Shown here piece by piece: positions 38,553 through 47,643 of a stretch of DNA of 64,000 nucleotides. The notes beneath the pieces are model-generated. The model was not told where the DNA came from, made no database searches, and saw nothing but the letters and a program-made list of their open reading frames with translations. A program made the translations under genes and the position numbers. This stretch comes from Parasporobacterium sp. (GTDB lineage Bacteria > Bacillota > Clostridia > Lachnospirales > Lachnospiraceae). How positions within the stretch are numbered: the first letter of the stretch is position 1; every line of letters starts with the position of its first letter. Where the stretch lies: positions 1 to 64,000 of the forward strand of contig JAFUBX010000011.1 of NCBI GenBank assembly GCA_017459985.1, given 5' to 3'.

Positions 38553-39653
38553 TCAAGTTCCCTTTCTATAATAATCCTTGGAAATCTCGCTGCACACCCC
38601 CAGAAGTTCCAGTTCCGTCAGGACCTTTGCTGTCCGCTCACAGGAAAGCGCACTCTCCGCCGCAATCCGGTCCAGCATCTTCGGCTGATAATCCAGGGCT
38701 TCATAGACCCCCTTCTGATCCCCGGTCAGTTCAGGTCCTGCAGCATCCCAGTCTTTTTGTTCAAAGTCTGTTCTTCCCCTTCCCCGGAAACACTCCTCCA
38801 GCAGCATCTGCGGATCCAGAAGCACTCCGGCCCCGTCGGCAATCAGCCGGTTGCAGCCTTCACTCATCGGATCCGTGATCCTCCCGGGAAGCGCGTAGAC
38901 ATCCTTTCCCTGGTTCAATGCGCAGGATGCGGTTGACAGGGAGCCGGAACTTCTCCGGGCTTCGATCACCAGCAGCTGATCCGACAGGGCGCTGATCAGA
39001 CGGTTGCGGTGGGGAAAATGCCAGGGCAGCGGCGGATCCCCCATCGGGAACTCGGAAATGATGCCTCCCTGGTTCAGAAGGATCTGGTAATACAGATCGA
39101 TGTTCTGCCGCGGATAGATCACATCCAGACCGCTTCCCAGGACCACAAAGGTCTTTCCGCCCGCTTCGATGGCGCTTCTGGAAGCGATGGCATCCACTCC
39201 CAGCGCCATCCCGCTGATGATCTGCACTCCGTTGGAAGCCAGACACTGGGAAAACTTCATCGTCATCTCCTTTCCATAACCGGAGCAGACCCGGGACCCG
39301 ACAATCCCCACGGAGGGCATCTTAGGATCCGGCATCGTTCCCTTCACATAAAAGGCATAGGGTCTGTCCTCCAGAAGCGCAAACTTCTCGGGATAATCCG
39401 GTCCTTTGTAATAAATGAACCGGATGCCGTTTCCCGCCAGTTTTTCCAGTTTTCTGAGACTCCGGGTGCTGCTTTTGGAATCCGCGATCAGCCTTGCCCT
39501 TCGCGGCCCCACCGCTCCGGACCGGATCAGCTGATCCGCGGATGCGCGGAAAACCATTTCCGGGCCGCCAAATTCCCGGATCAGCCGGTCAATGGTATCC
39601 TGATAGATGTCATTGATATTACATAACCAAAACCAGTATTCTTCCTGCGTCAT
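38553..39653 (-). CDS. dprA: DNA-processing protein DprA
   Basis: DprA protects incoming single-stranded DNA and loads RecA during transformation. It has an N-terminal helical region, the Rossmann-like core (VGIVGSRVCSGYGKEM, ISGMALGVDAIASRSAIEAGG, FPHRNRLISALSDQLLVIEA) and a short C-terminal winged helix. The ATG at 39653 follows an AAGGAGG site 5 nt away and lies just past the comM stop, so they are likely coupled. The length is 366 aa. Confidence 0.95.
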   Translation of the reverse strand: MTQEEYWFWLCNINDIYQDTIDRLIREFGGPEMVFRASADQLIRSGAVGPRRARLIADSKSSTRSLRKLEKLAGNGIRFIYYKGPDYPEKFALLEDRPYAFYVKGTMPDPKMPSVGIVGSRVCSGYGKEMTMKFSQCLASNGVQIISGMALGVDAIASRSAIEAGGKTFVVLGSGLDVIYPRQNIDLYYQILLNQGGIISEFPMGDPPLPWHFPHRNRLISALSDQLLVIEARRSSGSLSTASCALNQGKDVYALPGRITDPMSEGCNRLIADGAGVLLDPQMLLEECFRGRGRTDFEQKDWDAAGPELTGDQKGVYEALDYQPKMLDRIAAESALSCERTAKVLTELELLGVCSEISKDYYRKGT

Positions 39654-39663
39654 AGCTTCCTCC

Positions 39664-41178
39664 TTATATTTCATGCAGATTGCGGTATCCGATCGCTTCC
39701 AGGATATGTTCCCGGCGGATCATCTGCGATCCCTCCAGATCCGCAATGGTTCTTGCCACCTTAAGAACTTTATAATAGCCTCTGGCCGTCATATGATATC
39801 TGGCATAAGCCTTATCCAGCAGCTTCCTGTCCCCCTCCTCCAGCGGGCAGTACTGCTCGATCTGGGATCTGGACATCTGGGAATTAAACCGGATTCCGTA
39901 CCCCGCGAACCGTTCCTCCTGAATCTTCCGGGCCAGATCGATCCGTTCCCTCATCTGCACGGACCCTGTTCCGTCTCTTTGCTCCAGTTCCTCCGGAGCC
40001 AGCCGGGAGGTTCCGGTGCAGACGTCGATCCGGTCCAGTACCGGTCCCCGGATCCGGTTATGATACCGGTTCACCTCGCTCATCGTACAGCTGCAGCGTT
40101 TGTCCGGAAAATAACCGCAGGGGCAGGGGTTCATGGCCATCACCAGCATAAAGTCCGCCGGAAAAACCACATTCCGGTTCAGGCGCGAGATCACGATCTG
40201 TTTGTCCTCCAGAGGCTGCCGGAGCATTTCGATCACATCCTTTTTAAACTCGGCAGCTTCATCCAGAAATAATACGCCCTTGTGGGCCAGCGTGATCTCC
40301 CCGGGTCTGGGGTTTCCGTTGCCGCCGATCAGAGCGGTGGCCGTGATACTGTGATGCGGACTCCGAAACGGCCGTCCAAGGACAAGGGTATCCTTCTCCA
40401 GCAGGCCCATTACACTGTAGATCTTGGAGATCTCCAGGCACTCCTCCACATCCAGCCTGTTTAATATGGAAGGAATCCGTTTTGACAGCATGCTCTTTCC
40501 TGAACCCGGAGGGCCGATATAGAGCAGGTTATGAAATCCCGCCACCGCCACTTCTGTTGCCCGTTTGGCCTTCTCCTGGCCTTTGATATCCAGGAAATCC
40601 AGATTCCCCGCCTCATAAGCAGCTGCCAGTTCCTGTTCCAGGCTGATGTGCTCTGTTTCCGTAAGGGTCCCTTCATTCAGTCCCCGGATCAGTTCCCCCA
40701 GGCCGGAAACTCCGAAGATCCGGATCCCGTCGATCACAGCTCCTTCGAATGCATTTTCCTTCGGCACGATCAGGGAATGGATTCCCTCCTCCTTCGCTTT
40801 CATGGCGATCGGCAGGATCCCGTTGACCTTATTGATCTGACCGTCCAGGCTCATCTCTCCGACAAACAGTCTTCCTGCCGCCGCTTCTTCCCGGATAATC
40901 CCCATAGCCGTCAGAATGGAAACAGCGATGGGAAGATCAAATCCGGACCCCTGTTTCCGGATCCCTGCCGGCGACAGATTAACGGTGATCTTTCTTGCAG
41001 GCAGCTCGATACCGGAATTGGATAATGCCCGGATGACCCGTTCCTTTGCTTCTTTTACTTCAGAGGACAGCAGCCCCACCATATGGAACTGGGGCAGGCC
41101 TCCGGAAATATCTGCTTCAACGCAGACCAGACAGGCATCGATCCCGCTGATGCCTGCACTGAAAACTCTGCTGAACAT
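39664..41178 (-). CDS. comM: YifB/ComM-family AAA+ ATPase
   Basis: This Mg-chelatase-like AAA+ protein is 504 aa. It has an N-terminal Lon-protease-like fold (GLPQFHMVGLLSSEVKEAKERV), Walker A GPPGSGKSMLSKR, Walker B VLFLDEAAEF, and a CGYFPDKRCSCT zinc-like cluster. ComM in proteobacteria is a branch-migration helicase that extends recombination during transformation. The ATG at 41178 has GGGGGAA upstream. It is the first gene of the uptake block. Confidence 0.92.
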   Translation of the reverse strand: MFSRVFSAGISGIDACLVCVEADISGGLPQFHMVGLLSSEVKEAKERVIRALSNSGIELPARKITVNLSPAGIRKQGSGFDLPIAVSILTAMGIIREEAAAGRLFVGEMSLDGQINKVNGILPIAMKAKEEGIHSLIVPKENAFEGAVIDGIRIFGVSGLGELIRGLNEGTLTETEHISLEQELAAAYEAGNLDFLDIKGQEKAKRATEVAVAGFHNLLYIGPPGSGKSMLSKRIPSILNRLDVEECLEISKIYSVMGLLEKDTLVLGRPFRSPHHSITATALIGGNGNPRPGEITLAHKGVLFLDEAAEFKKDVIEMLRQPLEDKQIVISRLNRNVVFPADFMLVMAMNPCPCGYFPDKRCSCTMSEVNRYHNRIRGPVLDRIDVCTGTSRLAPEELEQRDGTGSVQMRERIDLARKIQEERFAGYGIRFNSQMSRSQIEQYCPLEEGDRKLLDKAYARYHMTARGYYKVLKVARTIADLEGSQMIRREHILEAIGYRNLHEI

Positions 41179-41484
41179 GAGTTCCCCCTTTCTTTTATCC
41201 AGGGGACCGCCGGATATTCCCGGCAGACAGGCGCGTGAAAAAACTGCAGCGCACATGTACCGCAAAGGCACAGTTCTCCCCTGACATAACAAATACACTA
41301 TTCAGTTTAAAAATCGGAAAATCGTTTGATGTGAGCAGCCATTGCTGCATACAGAAAATTAACACAGGATTCCGGATCCGTCAATCCTATTTTACGATTG
41401 TTTTTGCTTTCTTTTTCAATTTCATTTATACTTCTGACATATCATATCATAAGCCTCGTAAGGAACATTCGAAAGGAGATCCTC
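41179..41484. other. Divergent intergenic region between comM and folD
   Basis: This 306-bp region has no gene. It holds a candidate folD promoter at 41404-41432. On the other strand TTGACG near 41381-41386 with a poor -10 could serve comM. The middle is AT-rich with no clear hairpin or operator. Confidence 0.6.
41404..41432 (+). promoter_or_regulatory. Candidate folD promoter
   Basis: TTGCTT (41404-41409), a 17-nt spacer and TATACT (41427-41432) match sigma-A hexamers at four and five positions. The start would be about 45 nt before the folD ATG. Confidence 0.55.
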
Positions 41485-42351
41485 ATGACAGTGATCCTGA
41501 AAGGAGCGGATACCGCATCCGCAATCAGAAACAACTTAACAGAAGCAATCCACGCATACCATCTTACCCCCTGCCTGGCGGTTGTCCGGGTCGGATGCAA
41601 AGACAGTGATCTTGCATATGAAAAAGGCCTGGCTTCCACCTGTGCAAAAACGGGGATTGAGCTGAAGGTATTTGAATTACCCGAAACGATTGAGGAGACC
41701 GCATTTGAAGATGCATTTCAGAAGATTAATCAGGATCCGGCGATCCATGGCATATTGCTGTTCCGTCCTCTTCCCTCCCATCTGGATGAAAAAAGGATCA
41801 CCCAGCTGATTGATCCTTCCAAAGATGTCGACTGTATGAATCCGGTGAATCTGGCGAAGCTGTTCATGGGGGATACGGACGGGTTTGCTCCCTGTACGGC
41901 GGAAGCAGTCATCCGGATCCTGGATCACGAAGGCGTCAGCCTGAACGGAGCAAAGGCTGTGGTAATCGGTCGTTCCCTGGTCATCGGAAAACCGCTCAGT
42001 ATTCTGCTGCTCTCCCGCAACGCCACCGTAACCTGCTGTCATTCCCGTACCCGGGATCTGGCCGGGGAATGCCGCGGCGCGGACATCCTGATCAGTGCCT
42101 GCGGCGCCGCAAACCTGGTGGATGAGACCATCGCCAAGGGGCTTGATGCCTCCTGCACGGCCATCGATGTGGGGGTCAATTTCGTCGACGGGAAAATGTG
42201 CGGAGATTTCGATTTTGACGCGGTCAGCCATTATGCCGGCAAGGTGACGCCGGTTCCCGGCGGTGTCGGCGCCGTTACCAATACCGTGCTTGCCGCCCAC
42301 GTCGTCCTGGCTGCCTGCCGGATGGCGGGATACCCGGATGTAAAGCTGTGA
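41485..42351 (+). CDS. folD: Methylenetetrahydrofolate dehydrogenase (FolD type), probably without cyclohydrolase
   Basis: This FolD-fold enzyme oxidises methylene-THF to methenyl-THF. It is 288 aa, with the PSKDVDCMNP loop, the NADP-binding VVIGRSLVIGKPLSILL and the C-terminal TPVPGGVGAVTNTVL. The E. coli cyclohydrolase residues Lys54 and Gln98 align with Leu49 (in AYEKGL) and Phe93 (in LLFRPLP). A separate cyclohydrolase such as FchA is therefore expected. This variant pattern recurs in clostridial FolD proteins. The ATG at 41485 has an AAAGGAGAT site. Confidence 0.92.
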   Translation: MTVILKGADTASAIRNNLTEAIHAYHLTPCLAVVRVGCKDSDLAYEKGLASTCAKTGIELKVFELPETIEETAFEDAFQKINQDPAIHGILLFRPLPSHLDEKRITQLIDPSKDVDCMNPVNLAKLFMGDTDGFAPCTAEAVIRILDHEGVSLNGAKAVVIGRSLVIGKPLSILLLSRNATVTCCHSRTRDLAGECRGADILISACGAANLVDETIAKGLDASCTAIDVGVNFVDGKMCGDFDFDAVSHYAGKVTPVPGGVGAVTNTVLAAHVVLAACRMAGYPDVKL

Positions 42352-42370
42352 TCCGCAGATTCTGTAGTTC

Positions 42371-42399
42371 TTGTAACCGGATCAAAAAAATAGTAAAAT
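42371..42399 (+). promoter_or_regulatory. Candidate promoter of the glycosidase gene
   Basis: TTGTAA (42371-42376), a 17-nt spacer and TAAAAT (42394-42399). It lies just after folD and 35 nt before the next start codon. Confidence 0.55.
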
Positions 42400-42433
42400 A
42401 AAGTATTATCGTTTTATAAAGGAGAGATCTATT

Positions 42434-43486
42434 TTGAGCAGAAAACGGAGAAAATCCTCAAAATCCTATGCTTCCACAAGAGTTTCCCATATTTTGAGCG
42501 TGATCGGCGTCACCTTGCTGTTCGTGATTGTCGCCGCGCTGATTGCCCTTCTGATCTTATTCAAAGGACCGTCGGAAACTGCGATGAAGGAAGCTGTCAA
42601 TACATTTACGGAGATGAGTGCGATGAAATGGGTCCCCAAAATGTTTCTTCCCCAGGAAGAGGTGGACCAGATTCTGAATAACAGTAAGATGGCGGAGGTG
42701 GATGACGGAACCGTCACCAATCTCGATCTGATCGACACCACCGTTTCCGATCCGGCAGAATCCCAGGAACCCATTACCATCGAGGACGTGACCGGGAGCT
42801 CCTATAAAGGGAAACTGATGATCGTCCGGGATCCGTCCAAGGTCTTTCTCGGAACCGTTCCGGAGTTTTTCGAAGGAAAGGGCGAGGTGGTTGCTGATAT
42901 TATCACCCATTATCCTGGTGCGATCGCAGGAGTCAACGGCGGCGACTTTGTGGACATGGGAAGCTATTCCTATACCGCTCAGCCTCTGGGAGCTGTAATC
43001 TCCAACGGGGAAGTCAAATTCTGTGATGCGGATTACGATAAGATCTATCATTTCTCCGGCTTCACCTCAGACAATAAATTCTTCATGGGCAACATTTCGA
43101 TCAACGAAGCTCTGGCCATGGGGGTTCGGGATGCGGTCTACACGGTTCACGAAACCGGTCCGTTCCTGGTCATGGACGGAGAAGCGCTGATCAATGAAGT
43201 TCCGGATTCCGCCACCTACGGAGGCGGCAAGAATCCGAGAACCGCCATCGGACAGCGGGCAGACGGTTCCATTCTGTTGCTGGTCGTCGATGGCAGACAG
43301 GCGAATTCCCTGGGAGCCACCTTCAAGGATCTGGCGTATATCATGCTGGAATACGGTGCCGTCAACGCCTGCGCCATGGATGGCGGAACCTCTTCCCAGA
43401 TGGTCTATTACGGAGAAGTGCTTAACAATCCCTACTCTCCGACCGGCCCCAGAAAATGCCCGACGGCATGGCTGGTGAATGAATAA
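42434..43486 (+). CDS. Phosphodiester glycosidase (NAGPA-domain) membrane protein
   Basis: This 350-aa protein has a short basic N-terminus, one membrane anchor (residues about 17-44) and an extracellular NAGPA/DUF2233 domain. Domain hallmarks are GVNGGDF, the RTAIGQRADGSILLLVVDGR strand and NACAMDGGTSSQMVYYG. Family members cleave phosphodiester-linked sugars from glycans or teichoic-type polymers; the substrate here is unknown. It uses a TTG start with GGAGAG 8 nt upstream. The next gene encodes another single-anchor extracellular protein, so the two may act together at the envelope. Confidence 0.86.
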   Translation: MSRKRRKSSKSYASTRVSHILSVIGVTLLFVIVAALIALLILFKGPSETAMKEAVNTFTEMSAMKWVPKMFLPQEEVDQILNNSKMAEVDDGTVTNLDLIDTTVSDPAESQEPITIEDVTGSSYKGKLMIVRDPSKVFLGTVPEFFEGKGEVVADIITHYPGAIAGVNGGDFVDMGSYSYTAQPLGAVISNGEVKFCDADYDKIYHFSGFTSDNKFFMGNISINEALAMGVRDAVYTVHETGPFLVMDGEALINEVPDSATYGGGKNPRTAIGQRADGSILLLVVDGRQANSLGATFKDLAYIMLEYGAVNACAMDGGTSSQMVYYGEVLNNPYSPTGPRKCPTAWLVNE

Positions 43487-43518
43487 TGGATGAAAGGAAA
43501 CGATGAGGTATTCTACCT

Positions 43519-45009
43519 ATGAGCGATAACTACAGAACCAATTACAATGATTATACAGAGGATCCGAAGATCCGGCAGCTGGATGATATTTATGCTGATG
43601 TCGATGAAGCATATGATTACCGTTCCTCCGGAACCGGAAACACTGCCGCAGACTCCCGCCGCAGGAGCGCCTACGCTGCTTCCTCCGGCGCATCCCGTCA
43701 GAGAACTTCGTCCTACTCCAGGACCGGCTCGTCCTACAGGACTGCGGCTTCTTCCAGAACTTCGTCCTACTCAAGGACCGGTGGTTCTTCCTCACGGTCC
43801 GGACGGACTTCCTCACAGACAGCGTCCGCATCCCGGACTTCTTCCCGGGCGGTGCCCTCCGAGTCCCGTCAGAGACCGGTATCCTCTGCCGCCAGAGCGC
43901 AGCGCAGTCTGAACCGGAAACGGAAAAAGAAATTCCGGCGTTTATTCCTGATGTATATCACGATCCTGATCCTGATCCTGATCGTCGGAGCGATCCTGTT
44001 CTCTTCCTATCTGTCATCCTTTGAGAACGGACAGCCCTCCCATATTGCAGAGACCATTGTAAAGAGCTACGCATCGCAGCAGGGAATCGTGGATTTTATC
44101 TCTTCCAATGCGGAGAAGACCTCTCTTTCCGAGAATCTTGATCTGGTGGCACAGACCTATGCGACCAATATAGCAGGCAAGAAGATCTCCTATAAGGAAA
44201 ACAGTGATTTCCGGCCGGATTCTCCCTCCTACGATATTACAGCAGACGGATCGATCGTGGCCAAGGTGACCCTGGCCCCCGACGGAACCGGTTCCTTCGG
44301 CAGCCCGAAATGGAAGATCTCAACTCTGAATATTGCGGATTACCTTCCGGACGCCATGTCGGTTACCATCGACGCGCCGGCAGGATCCACGGTTTCTGTC
44401 AACGGAACGGTGCTGGGCAGCAATTATATTGTCTCCACCGGCGTTCCGGAGATTCTGATGAATTCTCTCCAGTTTCTGGCAGAATCCCCGCAGTATGATA
44501 CCTACAAGATGTCTGGTCTTCTGTCAGAACCGACGGTAACGGTTACCGATGCTTCCGGAAGCAGTCTTAACGTTGCCCAGACAGATAACCATTATGTGGC
44601 CAGCGCACCGGCAGATCAGGCTTTTATTGATTCCGTGGAGCCCCGGGTATATGAGGCCCTGGAAAACTATGCGACCTATTTCATTCATATGAGTTTCAAT
44701 CTGTCCAATTATATCGTTTACGGATCGGATCTTTATTCCTACATTTTCGGAAGCGAGACCATGGATCCCATTGCAACAACGCTGTATATGTTTGAAGATA
44801 TCGAGAGTTATGATTTTGCTGAGCGTTCCGCCACGAATTATGTCAAATACGCGGATGACTGTTTTACAGTAGATGTGAAGTATGCTCTGGATATGGTCTT
44901 TACAGATCCGACCTATGAGGATAACAATCAGAAGATGGACGCCACCTGGGTCTTTGTGATTGAACCGTTAGACGGCTCCTGGTGCATCAGCGATATTATT
45001 TCCCACTGA
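43519..45009 (+). CDS. Single-pass membrane protein with Ser/Arg/Tyr-rich cytoplasmic tail
   Basis: I do not recognise this 496-aa protein. Residues 1-35 are acidic. Residues about 36-130 are low complexity, built of repeated RTSSYSRTGSSYRTAASS-like units. A basic stop (NRKRKKKFRR) is followed by one membrane helix (about 141-165). The C-terminal 330 residues should be extracellular, with a beta-rich middle (PAGSTVSVNGTVLGSNYIVS resembles a PEGA-like turn) and an aromatic C-terminus. It lies 32 nt after the glycosidase gene, probably co-transcribed. Confidence 0.8.
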   Translation: MSDNYRTNYNDYTEDPKIRQLDDIYADVDEAYDYRSSGTGNTAADSRRRSAYAASSGASRQRTSSYSRTGSSYRTAASSRTSSYSRTGGSSSRSGRTSSQTASASRTSSRAVPSESRQRPVSSAARAQRSLNRKRKKKFRRLFLMYITILILILIVGAILFSSYLSSFENGQPSHIAETIVKSYASQQGIVDFISSNAEKTSLSENLDLVAQTYATNIAGKKISYKENSDFRPDSPSYDITADGSIVAKVTLAPDGTGSFGSPKWKISTLNIADYLPDAMSVTIDAPAGSTVSVNGTVLGSNYIVSTGVPEILMNSLQFLAESPQYDTYKMSGLLSEPTVTVTDASGSSLNVAQTDNHYVASAPADQAFIDSVEPRVYEALENYATYFIHMSFNLSNYIVYGSDLYSYIFGSETMDPIATTLYMFEDIESYDFAERSATNYVKYADDCFTVDVKYALDMVFTDPTYEDNNQKMDATWVFVIEPLDGSWCISDIISH

Positions 45010-45042
45010 TTCATTAGCCGGCATCGGCAATACGGGGAAACG

Positions 45043-45087
45043 AAGAGGCTGCGAAAAATGATTTCTCATTTATTCACAGCCTCTTTT
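45043..45087. terminator. Bidirectional terminator between convergent genes
   Basis: AAGAGGCTG (45043-45051) pairs with CAGCCTCTT (45077-45085). An inner AAATGA/TCATTT stem extends it, and TTTT follows. It ends the plus-strand pair and lies just past the rpmF stop on the other strand. Confidence 0.85.
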
Positions 45088-45112
45088 AAATCATTTGAAA
45101 GACAGGCAGAGA

Positions 45113-45298
45113 TTATGCTTCTTCCTGAACAATGATAGTACGCTTGTTATAGGATCCGCAGTTCTTGCATACTCTGTGTGGCATAACAGGTTCGCCACAA
45201 GTTGAGCATTTTGCGAGAGTCGGAGCAACCATCTTCCAGTTTGCTCTTCTTTTATCTCTTCTGGCCTTGGATGTTTTATTTTTTGGGCATATAGACAC
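45113..45298 (-). CDS. rpmF: 50S ribosomal protein L32
   Basis: This 61-aa ribosomal protein has the basic KNKTSKARRDKRRANWKM segment and a four-cysteine zinc ribbon (CSTCGEP...CKNCGSYN). It uses a GTG start 8 nt after AAGGAGGT. The DUF177 (YceD) gene that usually precedes rpmF is absent; ackA lies upstream instead. A perfect promoter sits in the 86-nt gap. Confidence 0.95.
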   Translation of the reverse strand: MSICPKNKTSKARRDKRRANWKMVAPTLAKCSTCGEPVMPHRVCKNCGSYNKRTIIVQEEA

Positions 45299-45352
45299 GT
45301 TCGTACACCTCCTTGCTTCCTTGTATCTGCGATCTGTCAGACCGACCTGATC

Positions 45353-45381
45353 ATTATACTCACGTGCATACTATTTGTCAA
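45353..45381 (-). promoter_or_regulatory. Consensus promoter of rpmF
   Basis: Perfect TTGACA (45376-45381), 17-nt spacer and perfect TATAAT (45353-45358), directly after the ackA stop. The leader is about 50 nt. Confidence 0.9.
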
Positions 45382-45384
45382 TGA

Positions 45385-46575
45385 TTATTTTGCAAGAGCT
45401 TCGGTATCCCGCGCGATCATCAGTTCCTCATTGGTCGGAACGACAAGGACCTTCACTTTGGACTCCTCTGTGGAGATAATTGTCTCCTCGCCGCGGATAC
45501 TGTTCTTCTCTTCGTCGATCGCGATTCCGAGATACCCGAGGTTTGCGCAGACGGCAGACCGGACGGTCTTGTCGTTCTCGCCGATTCCTGCGGTAAATAC
45601 GATGGCATCAACGCCGTTCATCACTGCAACATATCCGCCGACATAGCTGACAACACGATGAACGAATGCATCCTTGGCGGCCTTGGCCTGCTTGTTTCCA
45701 TCCTTGATCGCATCATCAATATCCCGGAAATCAGAGGAAACACCGGACATTCCCAATACGCCGGACTGCTTATTGAGAATCGTCATAACCCCCTTCAGAT
45801 CCAGGTTCTCTTTGTTTGCAATGAATTCCATTGCACCGGGATCGATCTCGCCGGAACGGGTTCCCATAATAAGGCCCATTAAAGGAGTCAGGCCCATGGA
45901 AGTCTCAACCGACTTGCCCCCGTCTACGGCACAGATGGAAGCACCGTTTCCGAGATGGCAGACAACGATCTTGGCCTTGCTGTAATCCAGTCCCAGGATC
46001 TCTGCGGTTCTTTTGGAAACATAGGAGTGGGAGGTTCCGTGGAAGCCATATTTTCTGACGCCGTATTTCGTATAATATTCATAGGGAATGCCATACAGAT
46101 AGGCCTCTGCCGGCATAGTCTGATGGAATGCGGTATCAAAAACCGCCACCATCGGCACGCCCGGCATCAGTTCCCTGCAGGCATTGATTCCGATGATATT
46201 GGCCGGATTGTGAAGCGGTGCCAGGTCATTGCACTCTTCGATAGCTTTCAGCACTTCCTCTGTGATCAGCGTGGAGGAAGCAAATTTCTCGCCGCCGTGT
46301 ACGACTCTGTGGCCGACAGCGCCGATCTCGCTGAGATCTGCGATGACGCCGTTCTCCTTATTGGTCAGGGCATCTAAGACCAGAGAAACGCTCTTCTTGT
46401 GATCCGGCTGGTCAATATCCTGTACCTGCTTCTCCCCGCCTGCCGGCTGATAGGTAAACTTTCCGTCGATTCCGATCCTCTCGCACAGGCCCTTTGCAAG
46501 AACGGCTTCTGTTTCAGAATCGATCAGCTGATACTTGAGTGATGAACTTCCGCAATTGATAACTAAGATCTTCAT
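45385..46575 (-). CDS. ackA: Acetate kinase
   Basis: It converts acetyl phosphate and ADP to acetate and ATP, the ATP-yielding end of acetate fermentation. ASKHA-fold motifs: [19 protein letters not shown] at the start, [23 protein letters not shown] and [15 protein letters not shown] start at the ATG at 46575 (396 aa), where the conserved N-terminus begins. It lies 42 nt after pta. Confidence 0.97.
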   Translation of the reverse strand: MKILVINCGSSSLKYQLIDSETEAVLAKGLCERIGIDGKFTYQPAGGEKQVQDIDQPDHKKSVSLVLDALTNKENGVIADLSEIGAVGHRVVHGGEKFASSTLITEEVLKAIEECNDLAPLHNPANIIGINACRELMPGVPMVAVFDTAFHQTMPAEAYLYGIPYEYYTKYGVRKYGFHGTSHSYVSKRTAEILGLDYSKAKIVVCHLGNGASICAVDGGKSVETSMGLTPLMGLIMGTRSGEIDPGAMEFIANKENLDLKGVMTILNKQSGVLGMSGVSSDFRDIDDAIKDGNKQAKAAKDAFVHRVVSYVGGYVAVMNGVDAIVFTAGIGENDKTVRSAVCANLGYLGIAIDEEKNSIRGEETIISTEESKVKVLVVPTNEELMIARDTEALAK

Positions 46576-46617
46576 ATTCTCTCTCTTCTTTCTGTAATCT
46601 TCCAATGACTACGGGAT

Positions 46618-47619
46618 TTATCTGGATGCCTGCTGGGCCTGAACAGCCGTCATGGCAACCGTACCTACGATATCATCTGCATAGCAGCCCCGGCTCAGGT
46701 CATTGACCGGCATGGAAAGACCCTGAAGGATCGGTCCGTATGCATTGGCCTTAGCAAGACGCTGTACCAGCTTGTATCCGATATTTCCGGATTCCAGATC
46801 CGGGAACACCAGGGTATTGGCATGACCTGCGACCTTGCTGTCCGGAGCCTTCAGTTCGCCGACTTCCGCAACCAGTGCGGCATCGAGCTGAAGCTCGCCG
46901 TCGATCTGATACTGCGGGAATTTCTCCTGTGCCTTCACAGTTGCTTCCCGTACCATATCGACTCTGTCATGCTTTGCACTTCCCTTTGTGGAGAAGGACA
47001 GCAGAGCCACCTTCGGTTCAGCCCCGATAAATGCCTGGAAGCTTTCGGCGGAAAGGCCGGCGGTTTCCGCCATCTTGTCGGAATCATTATCCGGGTTAAC
47101 GGCACAATCCGCAAATACAAACAGCCCGTTCTCACCCAGCTCGCAGTCCGGAACTTCAATCACAAAGAATCCGGATACGCCGGAGATCCCCGGCTTGGTC
47201 TTCAACAGCTGCAGGGCCGGACGGATCGTATTGCCGGTGGAATGGCAGGCTCCGGAGACTGCGCCGTCCGCGTCACCGCACTTGCACATCAGGCAGGCAT
47301 AGTACATATAATCCTTTTCCATCTGCTCCTTTGCGGATTCCGGCGTCACGCCCTTCTTGCCCCGGAGTTCAACAAATTTATCAATATACTTCTGCTTGTT
47401 TGGATCATTGAAGGGATCTACGATCTTTGCGCCGGAAATATCGTATCCTGCTCCGTACTGTTCGATCTCTTCCGGAGTTCCGATGATCACCAGATTCGCA
47501 ATATCCAGTTTCAGGATCTTCTCAGCTGCTTCGTACGTTCTCCTGTCCATCGGCTCCGGAAGCACGATGGTCTTCTTGTCGGCTTTTGCAAGCTCGATCA
47601 TTTTGTCAATAAAACCCAT
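46618..47619 (-). CDS. pta: Phosphate acetyltransferase
   Basis: It converts acetyl-CoA and phosphate to acetyl phosphate, feeding AckA. This is the short (333 aa) catalytic-domain form without the DRTGG region. Motifs include IVLPEPMDRRTYEAAEKIL, SGACHSTGNTIRPALQ and FPDLESGNIGYKLVQR. Its acetyl-CoA source is probably the nifJ product at 58038. It follows tmcAL by 24 nt. Confidence 0.96.
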   Translation of the reverse strand: MGFIDKMIELAKADKKTIVLPEPMDRRTYEAAEKILKLDIANLVIIGTPEEIEQYGAGYDISGAKIVDPFNDPNKQKYIDKFVELRGKKGVTPESAKEQMEKDYMYYACLMCKCGDADGAVSGACHSTGNTIRPALQLLKTKPGISGVSGFFVIEVPDCELGENGLFVFADCAVNPDNDSDKMAETAGLSAESFQAFIGAEPKVALLSFSTKGSAKHDRVDMVREATVKAQEKFPQYQIDGELQLDAALVAEVGELKAPDSKVAGHANTLVFPDLESGNIGYKLVQRLAKANAYGPILQGLSMPVNDLSRGCYADDIVGTVAMTAVQAQQASR

Positions 47620-47643
47620 AACATTTTCCTTCTTTCTATATAT

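Noticed and set aside
42349..42384. Terminator after folD
   Set aside because: A 7-bp inverted repeat exists but is followed by A residues, not T, and overlaps a good promoter.
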